Below, piece by piece: positions 36,584 through 48,339 of a DNA stretch of 64,000 nucleotides. Origin of the DNA: Epiperipatus broadwayi (taxonomy: Eukaryota; Onychophora; Udeonychophora; Euonychophora; Peripatidae); contig JAQFVV010000281.1 of NCBI GenBank assembly GCA_028023455.1, positions 1,118,001 to 1,182,000 on the forward strand. Direction: 5' to 3'. The translations under genes were made by a program, and so were the position numbers. How positions within the stretch are numbered: the stretch's first letter is position 1; the number at the start of each line of letters is the position of its first letter. A model generated the notes under the pieces. It did not search any database. It worked only from the letters and a program-made list of their open reading frames with translations, and was not told the origin of the DNA.

Positions 36584-36787
36584 TCAGTGATGAAAATCAC
36601 ATTTATAAGCATTGAAAATCCCATGAGAGAGGATAGTGCTTTCTTGGTGCATTTTCCTATTCCCAGGTGTACTGTAGAAGAGTTCCAGACATCTTAAGTT
36701 TTGCCTCAAAGTTAGGTATTTTTGAAAGCCACCATATTCTTCTCCAGCTCTGAGGAGCCTAGTATTTTTATATTTTTTGCCTATCAT
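36584..36787 (-). CDS. Conserved outward ORF in left arm (FQKYLTLRQ)
   Basis: This is an open frame of 67 codons beginning MIGKKYKNTRLLRAGEEYGG and containing FQKYLTLRQNLRCLELFYST. The other arm encodes a similar peptide, so the segment looks coding rather than random. It may be an exon: a TACTAG sits just before LLRAG. The family is not recognised. The pattern FQ-Y--LRQ-L recalls the helix in JADE/BRPF-type proteins only faintly, and I do not assign it. It reads in the same direction as the ORFs at 37043, 38068 and 38590. Confidence 0.4.
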   Translation of the reverse strand: MIGKKYKNTRLLRAGEEYGGFQKYLTLRQNLRCLELFYSTPGNRKMHQESTILSHGIFNAYKCDFHH

Positions 36788-37042
36788 TCATGATGACTTA
36801 ATGCGAATTCCACCACAGTAGGTGATGTTGCATTTGTTTTAGATTAGTGATGACAAGATATGCTTGTTTGAGGAAATTTGTTTTTTCAGGTAGTGGCAGC
36901 TAATTTATGTCTCATAGGTATATCAATGTTTGAATTGTGTTGCTATGATAGTTTTATCACGCACAAGCTAACCAACAATACGTTATATTTATTTTAAAGT
37001 ATGTTAAATATGCATATGGTATAAGTGGCAATTCACTCATAC

Positions 37043-37087
37043 TAATTTAATATTTTCATCCAGAGTTTCGCCGCTGGATTCGTAAAT
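37043..37087 (-). CDS. Candidate 45-nt exon in left arm
   Basis: On the minus strand an AACAG acceptor precedes 45 nt reading IYESSGETLDENIKL, followed by GTATGA. The right arm has the same layout at 54928-54973 with donor GTATGT and reads TYKFSGETLDENIK before a one-base insertion. Several differences are at third codon positions (AGC/AGT, GGC/GGT), which suggests past coding constraint. Protein family unknown. Confidence 0.35.
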
Positions 37088-38067
37088 CTGTTACATTATT
37101 AATTTTAAAAACATTGAGGGAATAATTTTATGTGGACTAAATTTATTTAAGAGAGTATAACTGATCTCTGATGAATGAATGTCCCATACACATAACTTAG
37201 TTTTATTTTAAGATTAGCTTCGTCTAATTTAAAAATATATCATTAGTTTAATATTAGTTATGTCAGTATAACTAGTTGTAGTTTTCAAAATATATGCTTT
37301 TCCAACTTAGCGTTTGTTAAGTTTAGGATTTTAAAATTAAGTTAGATGTTCAAATGTAAACCTAGTTTTGTGTGTTATTCTGATTACTAGATGACACCAT
37401 AATGTTTTAAATTATTTTAATTAAAAATAGTAGTATGCTTATTAAATACAGACATTATGATTAAAGTTAAAGATCGTAAAATCTCTAATTATTAAAATAG
37501 ATTAAAATTGCATAGCCTTAGCCTATTATTAAATATATTAATGTAAACTAAAGGAAATTGTTAAAAGTCAGAATACTTATATTAAATCCCACTGCGATAT
37601 TGGCAATGTTTATACTCCAATACATTTGTAAGCACTTCTTATGGTTCTTAATAAACCAAATTATTATAATTTCAAAATATTTGTTATGTTTGTTTTGCTT
37701 TTATAAGAAAATATATTATTGTCTTGGGTTCCAAATTCACAAAATCTTAAGTTTCTAAAGTTTATTAAATCTTCAATTCAGAAATTCACAAATATATCAT
37801 AAAGTTAATTAAATATATTTGATATTGGTTTTAAAATTATAAAGCCACGCTAAAGTAAGTGATTCTTAGATTGAATCACAATAACAGATAATTGCATTAT
37901 ATCAGATACGTCGTTATATGCTTAGTTAAAAGTTTATTTTAAATTATCAGTTTATCTTTTCAGATTAAAGATTATGCAATATCAGATTAAGAATATAAGT
38001 ACTTAAGAAAAATGATTTTAATTATTGTTGTTTTAAAAGCTGCACATTATCTTATATTCATTGCACA

Positions 38068-38232
38068 TCATCTTAAATCTTGTACGTCTAAAGAATTTAA
38101 TCCATCTGCATTTGAGGTCAGTAGGTTGTCTGTGAGTATGGGAAAGGCATAAAAAGTACCCTTGCTCTTTTCTTTGCTTGAGTAATGTCTTGGATAATAA
38201 GCCATTATTAGATTAAATTTAAATTGATTCAT
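38068..38232 (-). CDS. Conserved outward ORF in left arm (AYYPRHYSSKEK)
   Basis: This is an open frame of 54 codons starting MNQFKFNLIMAYYPRHYSSK and continuing through FYAFPILTDNLL to NSLDVQDLR and a stop. The right arm (53695-53883) encodes nearly the same residues up to ADGL, then shifts frame by one A. Amino-acid identity is high while flanking AT-rich DNA is much more diverged. An internal AG (CTTATTATCCAAG) conserved in both arms could be a splice acceptor. Family not recognised. Confidence 0.4.
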   Translation of the reverse strand: MNQFKFNLIMAYYPRHYSSKEKSKGTFYAFPILTDNLLTSNADGLNSLDVQDLR

Positions 38233-38589
38233 TAAATTTATGAATTAATATTTGTTTTGTATATTATTTTAAGTTTGCACCATAAGGTTGCTATTTTGTG
38301 ATCAGCTAAGATATTACTTATTTGTTTATTAATCTCAGAAATTTTTTAATAGGCAACTTAACTTAAACTTTTAATTTTACACAAGAGTTTAGTTTTAGAA
38401 ATCCCTGAGGTTATTTACTCTTGCTCTTTTATTGAATATAATTTAGTAAGAGAATCTTTCTAATCAAAGTATCATTATTTTTATTCAGGGAGTGTATGAT
38501 CTATTGGTAGGACTAATATTGTAAGCATTGATTAGTGATTTTAGATAATCTTTTGTATGGTTTAGTAGATTATTAATATGCTGTAGTAG

Positions 38590-38691
38590 TTATAGTTCAT
38601 CATGATTGGATTTGATCTTTATTTGATTATACATCTCAGGATCATCATCTTTTTTCTTTAAATTTATTGTAGCCCCACTGAGCTGAGTCAT
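38590..38691 (-). CDS. Conserved outward ORF start in left arm (MTQLSG)
   Basis: From the ATG at 38691 the frame reads MTQLSGATINLKKKDDDPEM and 13 more residues to a stop. The right arm has an ATG at the matching place (53547) with MTRLSGVAIKFKKRDDDLEM, then diverges. Agreement breaks after GAGATGTA in both arms, which may mark the end of an exon (ATGTAT/ATGTAC donor-like). With the next ORF at 38232 it may form the first exons of a gene pointing away from the foldback centre. Confidence 0.35.
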   Translation of the reverse strand: MTQLSGATINLKKKDDDPEMYNQIKIKSNHDEL

Positions 38692-38699
38692 TAAGAATC

Positions 38700-39295
38700 T
38701 CTCATTTCATCCCATCTCATTTTGTTTATTTTAATATCATTTTTCATCAGATCTCTTTTACATTTGTTCTATCATCTCATCCATAACATCTAATCCTCTT
38801 CTATCATCCATATCATCTAATCCATTTCAAATCATTTCATTTTATCTCTTCTTCTCCTTTCATCTCTCTCCACTACATATCATTTCATTCCTTGTTTCTT
38901 TCATTTCTTTTCATCTTTTCTTCTATCTCACATTTTCGTACACCTTATTTCATTTCATTTTCTTTTCATATCATTTTTCTTTCTTCTCTTTCCATCTCTA
39001 TCCATTCTTTTTTTCTCTCTAATTCTTTTCTATCATCCATATCATCTAATCCACATAAAATCATTTCATTTCATCTCTACTTCTCTTTTCATTTTATCTC
39101 ATCCATTTCTAAATCATGTATTCCATTTCTTCTTCTTCTTTCATCTCTCTCCACTACATATCATTTCATCCCTTGTTTCTTTCATTTCTTTTCATCTTTT
39201 CTTCTCTCTCTCTCATTTCCATTCTCTTCTTGTTTTCTTTTCATTTCACTTTCCCTCCTCTTATCCCTCTCTTTTCTTCCTCTATTCTTTAGGTT

Positions 39296-39297
<2 letters not shown>
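38700..39297. repeat. Pyrimidine-rich low-complexity tract
   Basis: About 600 bp of almost pure C/T with sparse A, made of words such as CATTTCAT, TCTCTCC and TTTCTTTTCATC. Longer units recur: CTCTCCACTACATATCATTT appears near 38,866 and 39,145, and CTATCATCCATATCATCTAA near 38,799 and 39,030. So it contains imperfect tandem repeats of about 230-280 bp. The long open frame on the + strand here is a product of composition. Its reverse complement, shortened, is at 53,243-53,546. Confidence 0.8.

Positions 39298-39364
<67 letters not shown>
39298..39364. repeat. TA microsatellite at inner end of left arm
   Basis: A pure (TA)n tract of about 66 bp separating the pyrimidine tract from the GC-richer inner segment. 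Confidence 0.95.
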
Positions 39365-39366
<2 letters not shown>

Positions 39367-39552
39367 AAACAGTAAGATTTGCTTTACCAATCTTAGTTTC
39401 GCCTTGCCTGCCTGTTTCTTACCCTCATGCCTTATTTAAAACCCTAATTTCATCGTATTGTGTGTGTACTGGGTATATTTACCGAAATCCCGCCTAAATT
39501 TATATGTATAATGGGGTGCCCGGGGTTTAATAATAATTAAAATTGTTCTTAG

Positions 39553-39577
39553 ACGGTTTTATTTTCAAACCGTCGAG
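39553..39577. repeat. Short perfect hairpin
   Basis: AGACGGTTT, a loop of TATTTTC and AAACCGTC form an 8-bp GC-containing stem, unusual in such AT-rich DNA. It has no T-run typical of a pol III terminator and no recognised function. Confidence 0.5.
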
Positions 39578-40031
39578 TATATATTACGTATATATGCTTG
39601 TACAATAAAGTAGGTCACATATTCTCATCTACACACATACTGCGATAATATTTAAAAGAATATCAAAATATTTTATTTAAAAGTTGTTTTTGAATCGATT
39701 TATTTGTGATGTTATTTCGTTATAATTATTTGTCTTTAAGAAATAATATCACTGAGAAATGTTTCTGAAAATTAAATCAGAAATAGTGTTTGATAAATGT
39801 AAAGTGTTGTAAAATATTATTCAAAAACATGTCATCATTTTTAAATCAGTGAGGGTAGAGAAAGAAAAATAGTAGCTAATTTTACTCATATTGGCGCCAG
39901 TAGATTTGATGAGATAAAACAGTGTTTACGAACAGATTTTAATTAAAAAATGTAATCCGTGTTTTTCAAATGTGTAATAATTAAAGAATGGATTTCATCA
40001 CCGCAGGGTTAGATGGTAATCAGGGAGAGCG

Positions 40032-40040
40032 TATAAATAG
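40032..40040 (+). promoter_or_regulatory. Candidate core promoter (TATAAATAG)
   Basis: GCGTATAAATAGGGC is a near-ideal TATA box flanked by GC-richer sequence. It lies about 110 bp upstream of an open, CpG-containing segment (40146-40375) that could be a first exon. Transcription would be expected to start near 40,065. Based on motif and position only. Confidence 0.35.
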
Positions 40041-40145
40041 GGCTGATTGATTGTAATTATGATTAGACAGAGTTATTAATTAAGCTACCTGATCGTGACA
40101 GTAAATCCAGTTGTAAAATAGTTTAACCTCAGAATGTCGGGGTAA

Positions 40146-40375
40146 CGGGGCAATCGCTGTTTTTCCTCGGGATCCTGTGCCTCGGCCGTCCGTCAGTCAA
40201 AATCTGATGTCCTGTCACCGTATCATGAAATCCAACTGAACCAGCCCAATGATATGCTGCTCCTAAAATCTTCTAACTGCTGCTGCGGAACCATGAATCG
40301 AAGAAAACTCATAATTTTACTTAAGAACTTTGCTACAAGTTTGGAAATTCCCATGGACACAGTTAAAAGATCGAG
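40146..40375 (+). CDS. Candidate 5' coding exon, function unknown
   Basis: A frame stays open from a TAA at about 40,143 to GATCGAG followed by GTAATT, a possible donor. ATGs in frame are at 40254 (MLLLKSSNCCCGTMNRRK) and 40293 (ACCATGA, MNRRKLIILLKNFATSLEIP). The segment has many CpG dinucleotides and balanced codon use compared with its surroundings. A good TATA box lies upstream at 40032. No second exon or homologue could be identified, so it may be an isolated start of a gene or chance. Confidence 0.25.
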
Positions 40376-40844
40376 GTAATTAAAATCAACCCGAGATCTC
40401 GAAAAACTTCGAGCTAAAGCTAACAATTTTGTATATTCTATAAATGTATTTATTTAAATGTTTTTCTAATGCATGCTGAATTTGTACTTGGGTTGATCTT
40501 CTATTATATTTATAAATGTTTAATTTCAATGTGTTATTATGAAATGTATAATTAATTTCTTTAGACTAATGCGAGTTACGTAGGGAAGTTAAATGATGCG
40601 TGGTTGCCATCTTAGTTTATAAACCGCAAACACGCATTTCCCCCCCCCTTCCCATCGTTTCTGTTTAAAAGTATCTCATATATATGTTTCAAAGTATATT
40701 TTGCGTATAAAATTTTGTTAAATGAATATTTATTTATCTTAAGTTTTGTTGAGAGTCTGCTGGCCATCTAAATATGAAAGTCGAGAGCGAGCTATTACTG
40801 TTCCTTAATGAACTGCCAAATGTTTTACTAATTCTTATGAAAAT

Positions 40845-41123
40845 TAAGCTGTGTTGCTAGTAATTATGCATGGGTGCTGGAATCCTCCTGTTGGCAAAGG
40901 TCACCTTCGTTTGAATCTGTTTCCCCATATTTTACTCCATGGTTCCCAGTCATGTGCTAAAATGGCACATGGGAATTATTTCGCGTATGTCCACACAGTT
41001 ACGAAGCTCCTGGGTGTGGGCCAGGCTTGTGCTGTAAGTGGGCTAGAGACATCCCAAATAAAAGGCAGAATGCCTATCCAATGCCAAGACCTTTTGCCAT
41101 CCTTGAAAGTTGCATACTCATAA
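40845..41123 (+). other. GC-richer segment with an open frame, unknown
   Basis: This stretch stands out by base composition and by near-palindromic words such as CATGTGCTAAAATGGCACATG. A frame of about 90 codons (HGCWNPPVGKGHLRLNLFPH...) is open across it, but I recognise no domain and see no clear splice sites. It may be a unique-sequence regulatory region or part of an unrecognised repeat. Confidence 0.25.
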
Positions 41124-44100
41124 ACTGCACCCCTCCTCAGCATATACTCGCTAGCACCACCGTATATTTCCCTTTACTTATTAAAAGAATTCTATTCAAA
41201 TGAATTTCAAATCCGTTCAGTGTAGCTCGATCTTATAATCTATTTGCGAGCGACTCTCGATCTCCATTTAAATCTCCAGTGATAAATGTTTAGAATATTT
41301 CAAACTCTATTAGACTTTACGTGACTCGCATATGCCTACCGTGTCAATATATCATAGACACTTTATCGAAACGAACCCAATTACGAGGTATCAGCCATTT
41401 TGTTTGTTTATTATATAACTATCCAATTTGTATCGCTAAATTATTTTATTACCAAATTATTAAAATCTTATTTATAAATTTATTTCCTTTTCTCTATTTA
41501 TTCGGGGTGCAATATAAATTACATAGTCCATTAAACTTATTTTTGGCACATCTATAAGTTATTGTTAAATTAACCTAGGGCTATTTTTAGATTTAGAGTC
41601 TTTTGTTTTCTCCCTGATCACCGGCACCGGCATGAAATTATATTATTAGTAGCATCAAATGTGTTATCACGTAGAGGGCGCTGTGGAGTTTGGACTTTGG
41701 ATTCGAACTTGTTATTTCTGGGAGGTAACTCTCCTAGGGTTGAGTTCTATGTCCCGGGTTTAAATTTTACAGTGTGTTAGTGAGATAGACATGTTTTGAC
41801 TGTTACAATATATATATATATAATTTTAGGAATGTTTACCCATCATAATATCAGTTCTTATTATTTTAGCTCACCAGAATAAAATAAACTTTACTGACAG
41901 GATAAACTCTGATGGGAGAAAATGTTTGTTTATTTTATTTTTTTATTATTGCTATGCTAGTTTATAATACTTATGCCATGTGTCCTTTGGAAAATTTTTT
42001 ATGTATAAAATTTGTTTTTTGTATAACGATACATACATTTATTATTACACATATTTTACTGTTTTTCCCAATTTGAGGAAAACATATTATTAGGTGTTAT
42101 TTACCTGGGAAGATGGGAAGATATACTTACCTCTCATCCTTTTAAAATAGTCATTAATATTTATTTAAAGAATGAACAAATAGACTTAAATTTTGTCAAG
42201 GATATACTAAAGACCCAATTATTTTCTTATATAAAAGAAAAATTGATCTAAACCTTTTTCATTTTTTAATTTTACATAGAAATGAACATGTCCACTTTGA
42301 ATATAAATGCAGGTCAATCTTTATTGTTCACAGGCAGGGTGCTTGCTATAACAAAAACATAAATGATTATTTTTAAATAATTAATTATTCATTTGACATA
42401 TATTTTGGTTTGTCTATAAATACATTCATAGTTTCTGCATTGTGAAATGGAATATTTATACTTCCAGTTTTATTGTTGATATTGTTTTACCTTGCTATAG
42501 TATTGAGAAGGATTTGTGATAGCTTTTAGCTGCTAAGTATATGCTACATATAATGGCATCAAATAGATTAATATTAATATTGAGCATGGGCTGATGGAGA
42601 ATCACCCATTGCTTATTCCATGAGAGGATAGTATGGTAGAGGCTGAGTAATAATTAGTGCATAGTTAGCATAATGAATCCCAAAAGTGGATATCCATGGT
42701 CTGAATTCTATTTTCCTGTGATGATAATAAACTCACACATTTGCTCACCTATAGAGAGGTATTAGAATGAGCCATATTATTATACAACTATCATGTTGTT
42801 TTATAGAGCCTCCCTTTTATTGTTTAATCCCTCATGAAGTTAGAGAGTTTGTTTTCCACCATATATGGTGAGGTATAGTAGTTCAAAATTCAATACCAAG
42901 GGTAAGATGATGTTAGATTAAAGAACACTGATCTAGCTAGAGTGTTTGCCTAATTATAATAGTGTTTTATGATGTTGTAGGATCTTCATCAATTTATAGA
43001 CAGACCAAACCCAAAACCTACTTGTAATTGTAGAACTTATAGATGTAAGAGCAAGAGATGCATGTGGGCACTGTGGATTTATCTTCATTAAGTATTGATT
43101 TGCCAATAAATTGGTAAGATCAGTTAACTATTCAATGATTAGGTTGTGAACATAGGCAATGTTTGATTGACATGTGTATTTGACTTTTGATATCTGTTCC
43201 TGCTTTAATATACTAAACTTATTAATCTCAAATTTTAATCAATTATTAATTGTGCAAAATGTGTTAATTTCCATAATCACATTCTGATAAAAGAAATGGC
43301 TTTGGTAAAATGCACTATTTTATAACTTTTGAATTCTAAATTTAAAATTTGTGCATACCATAAAGTCCTCAATACACTGTTGTTTTTGTAATTTAAGTGC
43401 TAGTTCAGCTTAAATAAGGTTTCAGTATCTTATTCTTTAAAATAGGCTAAATAGTAATAAGTGATACTTTGAATCTCATTGTATAAGTTGATCGTATTCA
43501 CTAAAAATATAGTCAATGTGATACCAAGTGTTTGCCATCCTGGAGTTTATTTCAATATATTGGTTTTATTTCTTGCCAAGTCTCTAAATTAAAGTTTGTA
43601 AATATTGTAAATAAAGCTTGTTATGTTTAAAAATTTATTTAGTTGCCTGTAGTCTTATTGATAATGATCATACACACTATTATTGTTATTGCTATCAACA
43701 TATCAGAAGACTATCTATTGAAATCATCATTGACCAATATAGTATATTTCACTATTGGTTAAGATACCAAAATAATTTTGGTTTAAGCCCAATCGCTTAG
43801 GAGTACATCTAATGCATCATCACACAATAATCAAAATGTTAATAACTTAAAGTACATATTATTTTAAGTAATAGATCAAAAGATAAACATAATATTGATT
43901 TAAACCCACAGAGTTATCATTCACTGATCTTGATCACACGGTTTATAATTATTTGAGAAAAGGAATTTGGTAAGTTATTGTGTTTATTTATTAAAAAGTT
44001 ATTCCTATTTCTTAAATATTAAAGTTATAAGAGTTATTGAGTTTATAAGTTTTCGTGGAACTGCTAAATATAGTTGTTAATTTGAGTTTATATTAAGAGC

Positions 44101-45030
44101 TGTCTTATGCATTATATTGAGGTAGTGGTAAAATCCCTCTCACTGACCCTAGTGTATTTTGTATAATGATTTTGAGTGTTTGAACCCGAAGAAGAATTAC
44201 TTGTTAGGTTTTAAGATAGGATTTGAATTTGTAGTAAATTTGATAGCTAGTTAGTTATTATAGTTACACTTAAAGGTAGATTACTTTCATTATTTTATGA
44301 AAGACAAATAAAATTTAAGACGTAAATTACTTCTTTTGTCATAAAATGTATAGTTTGTTTTAACTTTATGATAAATATTCTGGTTGTGTCAAGCTTGGAA
44401 TCCTTAATTTTTATTTAACGTATCTTCATACCAATTAATACAATATTAGTTTATAGTCTCAGATTTCAGTCTCCCTCATCAACATTATTCTTTCATTTTA
44501 TCTTGATCGTTCTTTTATTTATTCATTCTCATTTGGCATTAATTCATTATCATAATAGATTAATCATACATTAACTTTTATTCTTTTATCATCTTCACTA
44601 TTCATTAACTCTTATTCTATCATTACCATAATCATTCATTATTCTCATACATCTTTATTCTTTTCTCTTCATTCTTAGACTTATCTTATTCTATTTCATT
44701 ATTACCTATTTTCATCATCCATTTAGTCATCTACATCATAATTTACTTATTTCATTTATAAGTTTAATTTCACAATCATTCCAGAGATATAATTATTAGT
44801 TATTTATTAGATTGCTGAATAACAAATTTAACTCATCACATTTTCTTTGTGTGGATTTTCAAGCTGGTTTGACCAGAAGTTATTATCTTTATTAATCACC
44901 TTGTGATCTTCTTTAGATCTATAGTTTCATGCTAGTTTTATTAAATACAGGAATCATTTCATTAGTCTAACCTTTTTGTTTCTTTATGCTTATATTCTTG
45001 ATAATGAGAGTATGATAGGTCACAATATAT
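41124..45030. other. AT-rich DNA without visible genes
   Basis: I see only short tracts: a small TA run near 41,808, and pyrimidine-leaning low-complexity sequence at about 44,460-44,760 built from ATTCATTATC-like words. Open frames are short and compositionally random. Confidence 0.5.
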
Positions 45031-45042
45031 ATATATTATAAC

Positions 45043-45179
45043 GATCCAAAAGAAAGTGAAGATCGAATCTTACCGTAATCTTCACTACAAGGGCGCCATC
45101 TAGGCATTTAAACCTAGAAAAATTTATAAAGTAGGCAGATACATGCTGTTAAGATCCCACTTTCTTTTATATTTAGATC
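45043..45179. repeat. Possible short TIR element
   Basis: GATCCAAAAGAAAGTG at the left and CACTTTCTTTTATATTTAGATC at the right are inverted around about 100 bp that include GGGCGCCATCT. It may be a miniature inverted-repeat element; no clear target duplication was seen. Confidence 0.25.
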
Positions 45180-47060
45180 ATTAGCCCATTGTCACTAGCT
45201 CAGTGGAGACGCAGATATAATAATCTATATCTTTAATTTATATCTTAAATATAAAAAAAGTGACTGCCAGTAATTAATACACAAACAATATTTATTTACG
45301 CACATATATAATCATTTTAAATTTGAGGAATAACATTTATTATTTAAATTTTAATATTAATTTTTAATTTAAATTATTATTTTAAGATTGTTGAGTATAA
45401 ATGAATTTAATATTTTTATTAAGATTGTCGAGTATGAATAGACTACATAGATCTGCATTTGAAAAGAAAATGTTCTATCCCTTATTTAACCTTAGGCCAA
45501 AAGTTCGCAGCCAAACCAACTTCAAACCATCTGATATATTGATGTATTCAATGTAGCATGAATACAACAGCACAAAATACTATACCGTCAGGAATGTACA
45601 TCTGAACAGTAAGTAGAGTTAAAGAAGACATTGTCTCTCAAGCAAACAGGAATGCTACATCTGTTGGTGAGTAGAACAAGAAACAAAAAACTCCATAGGA
45701 ATGGACTGCGGTTCTTTTTGCCGACTTACAATCCCATCCATAGGCAAAATAGTTTGTGCAGCATATACAGCGATTCTGCACATAGCGAACCTCATACTAT
45801 ATCTACTAATTACACCAATAGATCCAATCCATTGACCCAATTTAACCACAAAACAAATAACCTAAGATTACCCTCCCCTAATTAATTAATATAACTTTAC
45901 AAATCTATATAGCCATTCATGCCCAACTTAAATTTAACATTTGTTTAAATTCACACAGATGAAATTTATAAAATTTATTTTATAATGTTGAGTACAGATC
46001 GGCTGCATAGATTCCACAGTTAAAAACATTCCAAAATAAACATAGCCAATCAAAATACAAAGTCATTGATAACATCAATTGCAGAGGGAATACAAGAAAC
46101 CCAATGGCATTCATCATAAGATGCTGCATTGACATCGATGACATATATTCTAATTGAATATGAAAACCACAACATAATTAACAGCTAACAAATCCATGCA
46201 ACATCCATACCCAACTTAAATTTATGCATTTATAATAATTTATACAAATAAAAAATAATAAAATGGAAATGATTTTTTTTAGCAAGCAAATATGTAAAAA
46301 TTAAACATTTATAATTAATTGGAAACATAAGTCAGATATATATAATTCAAACATTAATTGTCAATTTGAAAATCAGATAAGAGTTCATTTTTAAATTTAG
46401 GTTAGCTGAATCTTTAAAAAAAATTGACGAAAGTTCTTAATTACATTTTTATTTGTTAAATTGTAAAGTTCATAGCTCACGGTAGAAGAGTCCAGGTTCC
46501 TGTTTTTAACTCCCATGGCATCTCCATTGGAAGACTGATCTGATGTTCTGGAGGTGACCTTATGTGGTTTCATTTCAGAATTACAGTCATTTCATTTTTT
46601 TTAAAAAAGAGAGTGTGATATGTGCGTCGTATCACACGTCCCAAGCACAAAAAGGCTGGAACTGTCTGGAACTCAATATTTCTCTTTTTATAGTATCCAC
46701 ACAGATTCAACCAACAAAACATCACTAATCCATCATTTTCATTAGGGCCCGAGTTGAGGCTTGGTGCTTCCATTGGTCAAGCTAATTTCTTTATTTTCTT
46801 ATCTATCTTTCATCAGACTTTTTAATTATACAAGGGCTAGCTTGCTTTTCAATTAATTTATAAAACAATCACTTCCATTTACAAAAATATTCTATCTTTA
46901 AATCTTGTACTTTTTTATAACAAGTACGTTCAAATACTTTTATTTATTAAAAAAATATATTTTTAAAGTTTTGCATCTGTGCGAATATATACGTTTTACA
47001 ACTCTTAAATTTTTTTTTAGCTTTTAGATTTTTAATAAATTTATTATTATTTGTGAACTT
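45180..47060. other. AT-rich DNA with diverged direct repeats, no gene
   Basis: Segments near 45,380-45,480 and 45,985-46,020 share GAGTA...TGCATAGAT.C. Those near 45,900-45,960 and 46,190-46,250 share CATGCCCAACTTAAATTTA or a close variant, so part of it is an old tandem repeat. A hairpin GTGTGATA/TATCACAC sits at about 46,613-46,639. No convincing gene. Confidence 0.45.
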
Positions 47061-47091
47061 AGTTTTTATTTTATTTTATTTTTTTTTCTTT

Positions 47092-47119
47092 CTGATGAAA
47101 ACCAGTCCTGTGGTTGAAA
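47092..47119 (+). ncRNA. Solo hammerhead-like core
   Basis: The sequence matches the terminal repeat at about 27,640-27,720: CTGATGA (47092-47098), a stem II hairpin AACCA/TGGTT and GAAA (47116-47119), followed by TATAATATTATTTATTGG. One change (C to G) opens the closing pair of stem II. It sits immediately left of the palindromic PLE at 47,190 without the Neptune-like coding region, so it is a solo or exchanged terminus. Confidence 0.4.
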
Positions 47120-47599
47120 TATAATATTATTTATTGGATTTATAAGACTTTTTTGTGTGTATATATATATGTTACAAATTGATGTCTGTATTTCTTCAAA
47201 ATAATATACATAAATTTATAAATAAATGTTTGAAAATACAGTAATTAAAAGTTTATAAAAATTATATGTATAACCGTTATTTAGAAGTGCTTTCAACTAC
47301 CTTGTAGCTTTGTCAACTATCACTTTTAAAATGTCAGCTTTCCCATAATTATGTGATTTTAACATTTGCTGCTTGCCTATTAATTAAATTCTGCTTGTGT
47401 TTATATATTAACATCGCCTCTTTAATTTTTCTTTTATTATTATTTTTTTGTTTCCAATATTTTTACGTTATTATAATCAAAATCAAAACCATATATACAT
47501 GATTTATTATGGCCATAAAAAACAGAACCTGATAAATTATCACTATTTTTAAAATTTTATTTTGTATTTTGAACCTTTTTAAATATCAATAAGTGCTTT

Positions 47600-48317
47600 T
47601 TTGTTTTTTTTTCCAATGTGCACCTCGATTCACCTATATATCCATTGTCACACCTACATGTCCATTTGTAAATGATACAATTTTTATTTGTCAATAAAAT
47701 TTTATCTTTTGAATTGTTTATTAATTTATTTAATGTAGGTGATGCATAAAATGCAATATCACATATTCTGTTATAAATTTTCTTAATGGAACTTGCCTGT
47801 TGATTTGAAATATATGGTATTGATATCCAAAGATTTTTACCAAAAAAATTAACATTATTATTAATATTTTTATATTTGGAAGTAAAATTTTTAACTGTAT
47901 AATAAACAAACTAATAATTGTATCCAACGTTTAACAAATCATTACAATAAATTTCTATATTTTTAGTTTTATCTGATGCATATTTATAAAGGTTATCATT
48001 TCTATTAAAAAAAATTTCTAACCTGTCATTTTATGTGACATTGGCACTTTTGATTTATATGGAATATATCCTCTTTTTGCTATTGGTTTAAGAGTAATCC
48101 AGTTTATCCTTATTTCTAGTAATCTTATGATCGAATAAATTGAACTCATTGAATTTTCATCTGTTTTCATCCACTTTAAGCCCTTTATATTATTTAATTC
48201 ATTAAACATATCATTAATAGCATTTGGCTTTCCACAAACAAAAACATCATCAACATATCGACTGTATAAAATAATATCATTCAGATAATGATCCTTTTTT
48301 AAAAATATTTTCTTCAT
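47600..48317 (-). pseudogene. PLE RT end and GIY-YIG, left arm
   Basis: The minus-strand frame starts with DIILYSRYVDDVFVCGKPNA (motif C) and runs to KRGYIPYKSKVPM (48317-48018). Insertions and stops follow. GIY-YIG residues (CIIYKWTCRC.NGYIGES) can be read near 47,680-47,620. It lacks the first half of RT. Confidence 0.65.
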
Positions 48318-48339
48318 ATGTAGATATAAAAAAAGGATC

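Larger units (their letters stand above)
33606..39297. repeat. Left arm of giant inverted repeat
   Basis: The arm is the reverse complement, at moderate divergence, of 53,243-58,716. Anchors spread along it: GTACCTAACTGAAG (33,620) with CTTAGGTAC (58,710), GGTTTTAAAATTATAAAGCC (37,830) with its complement at 54,090, AAGTCATCATGAATGATAGG (36,790) with 55,210, and TGAGTCATTAAGA (38,685) with 53,540. Insertions and deletions are common. Non-coding parts are extremely AT-rich; several short ORFs are conserved between the arms and are listed separately. Confidence 0.75.

Noticed and set aside
37558-37758. 66-codon + strand frame, also open in the other arm (54390-54124)
   Set aside because: The frames agree in part (AILAMF, YYCLGFQ), but they read against the direction of the other conserved ORFs and are hydrophobic and AT-driven. 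I judge them chance open frames in conserved arm sequence.
38892-39497. Open frame of about 200 codons rich in Ser, Phe and Leu
   Set aside because: It lies entirely in the C/T-rich tract and the following TA microsatellite; the lack of stops follows from composition and the right arm does not preserve it.
40223-40426. 67-codon minus-strand frame
   Set aside because: It is antisense to the candidate exon at 40146-40375, which has the better codon pattern, start context and donor.
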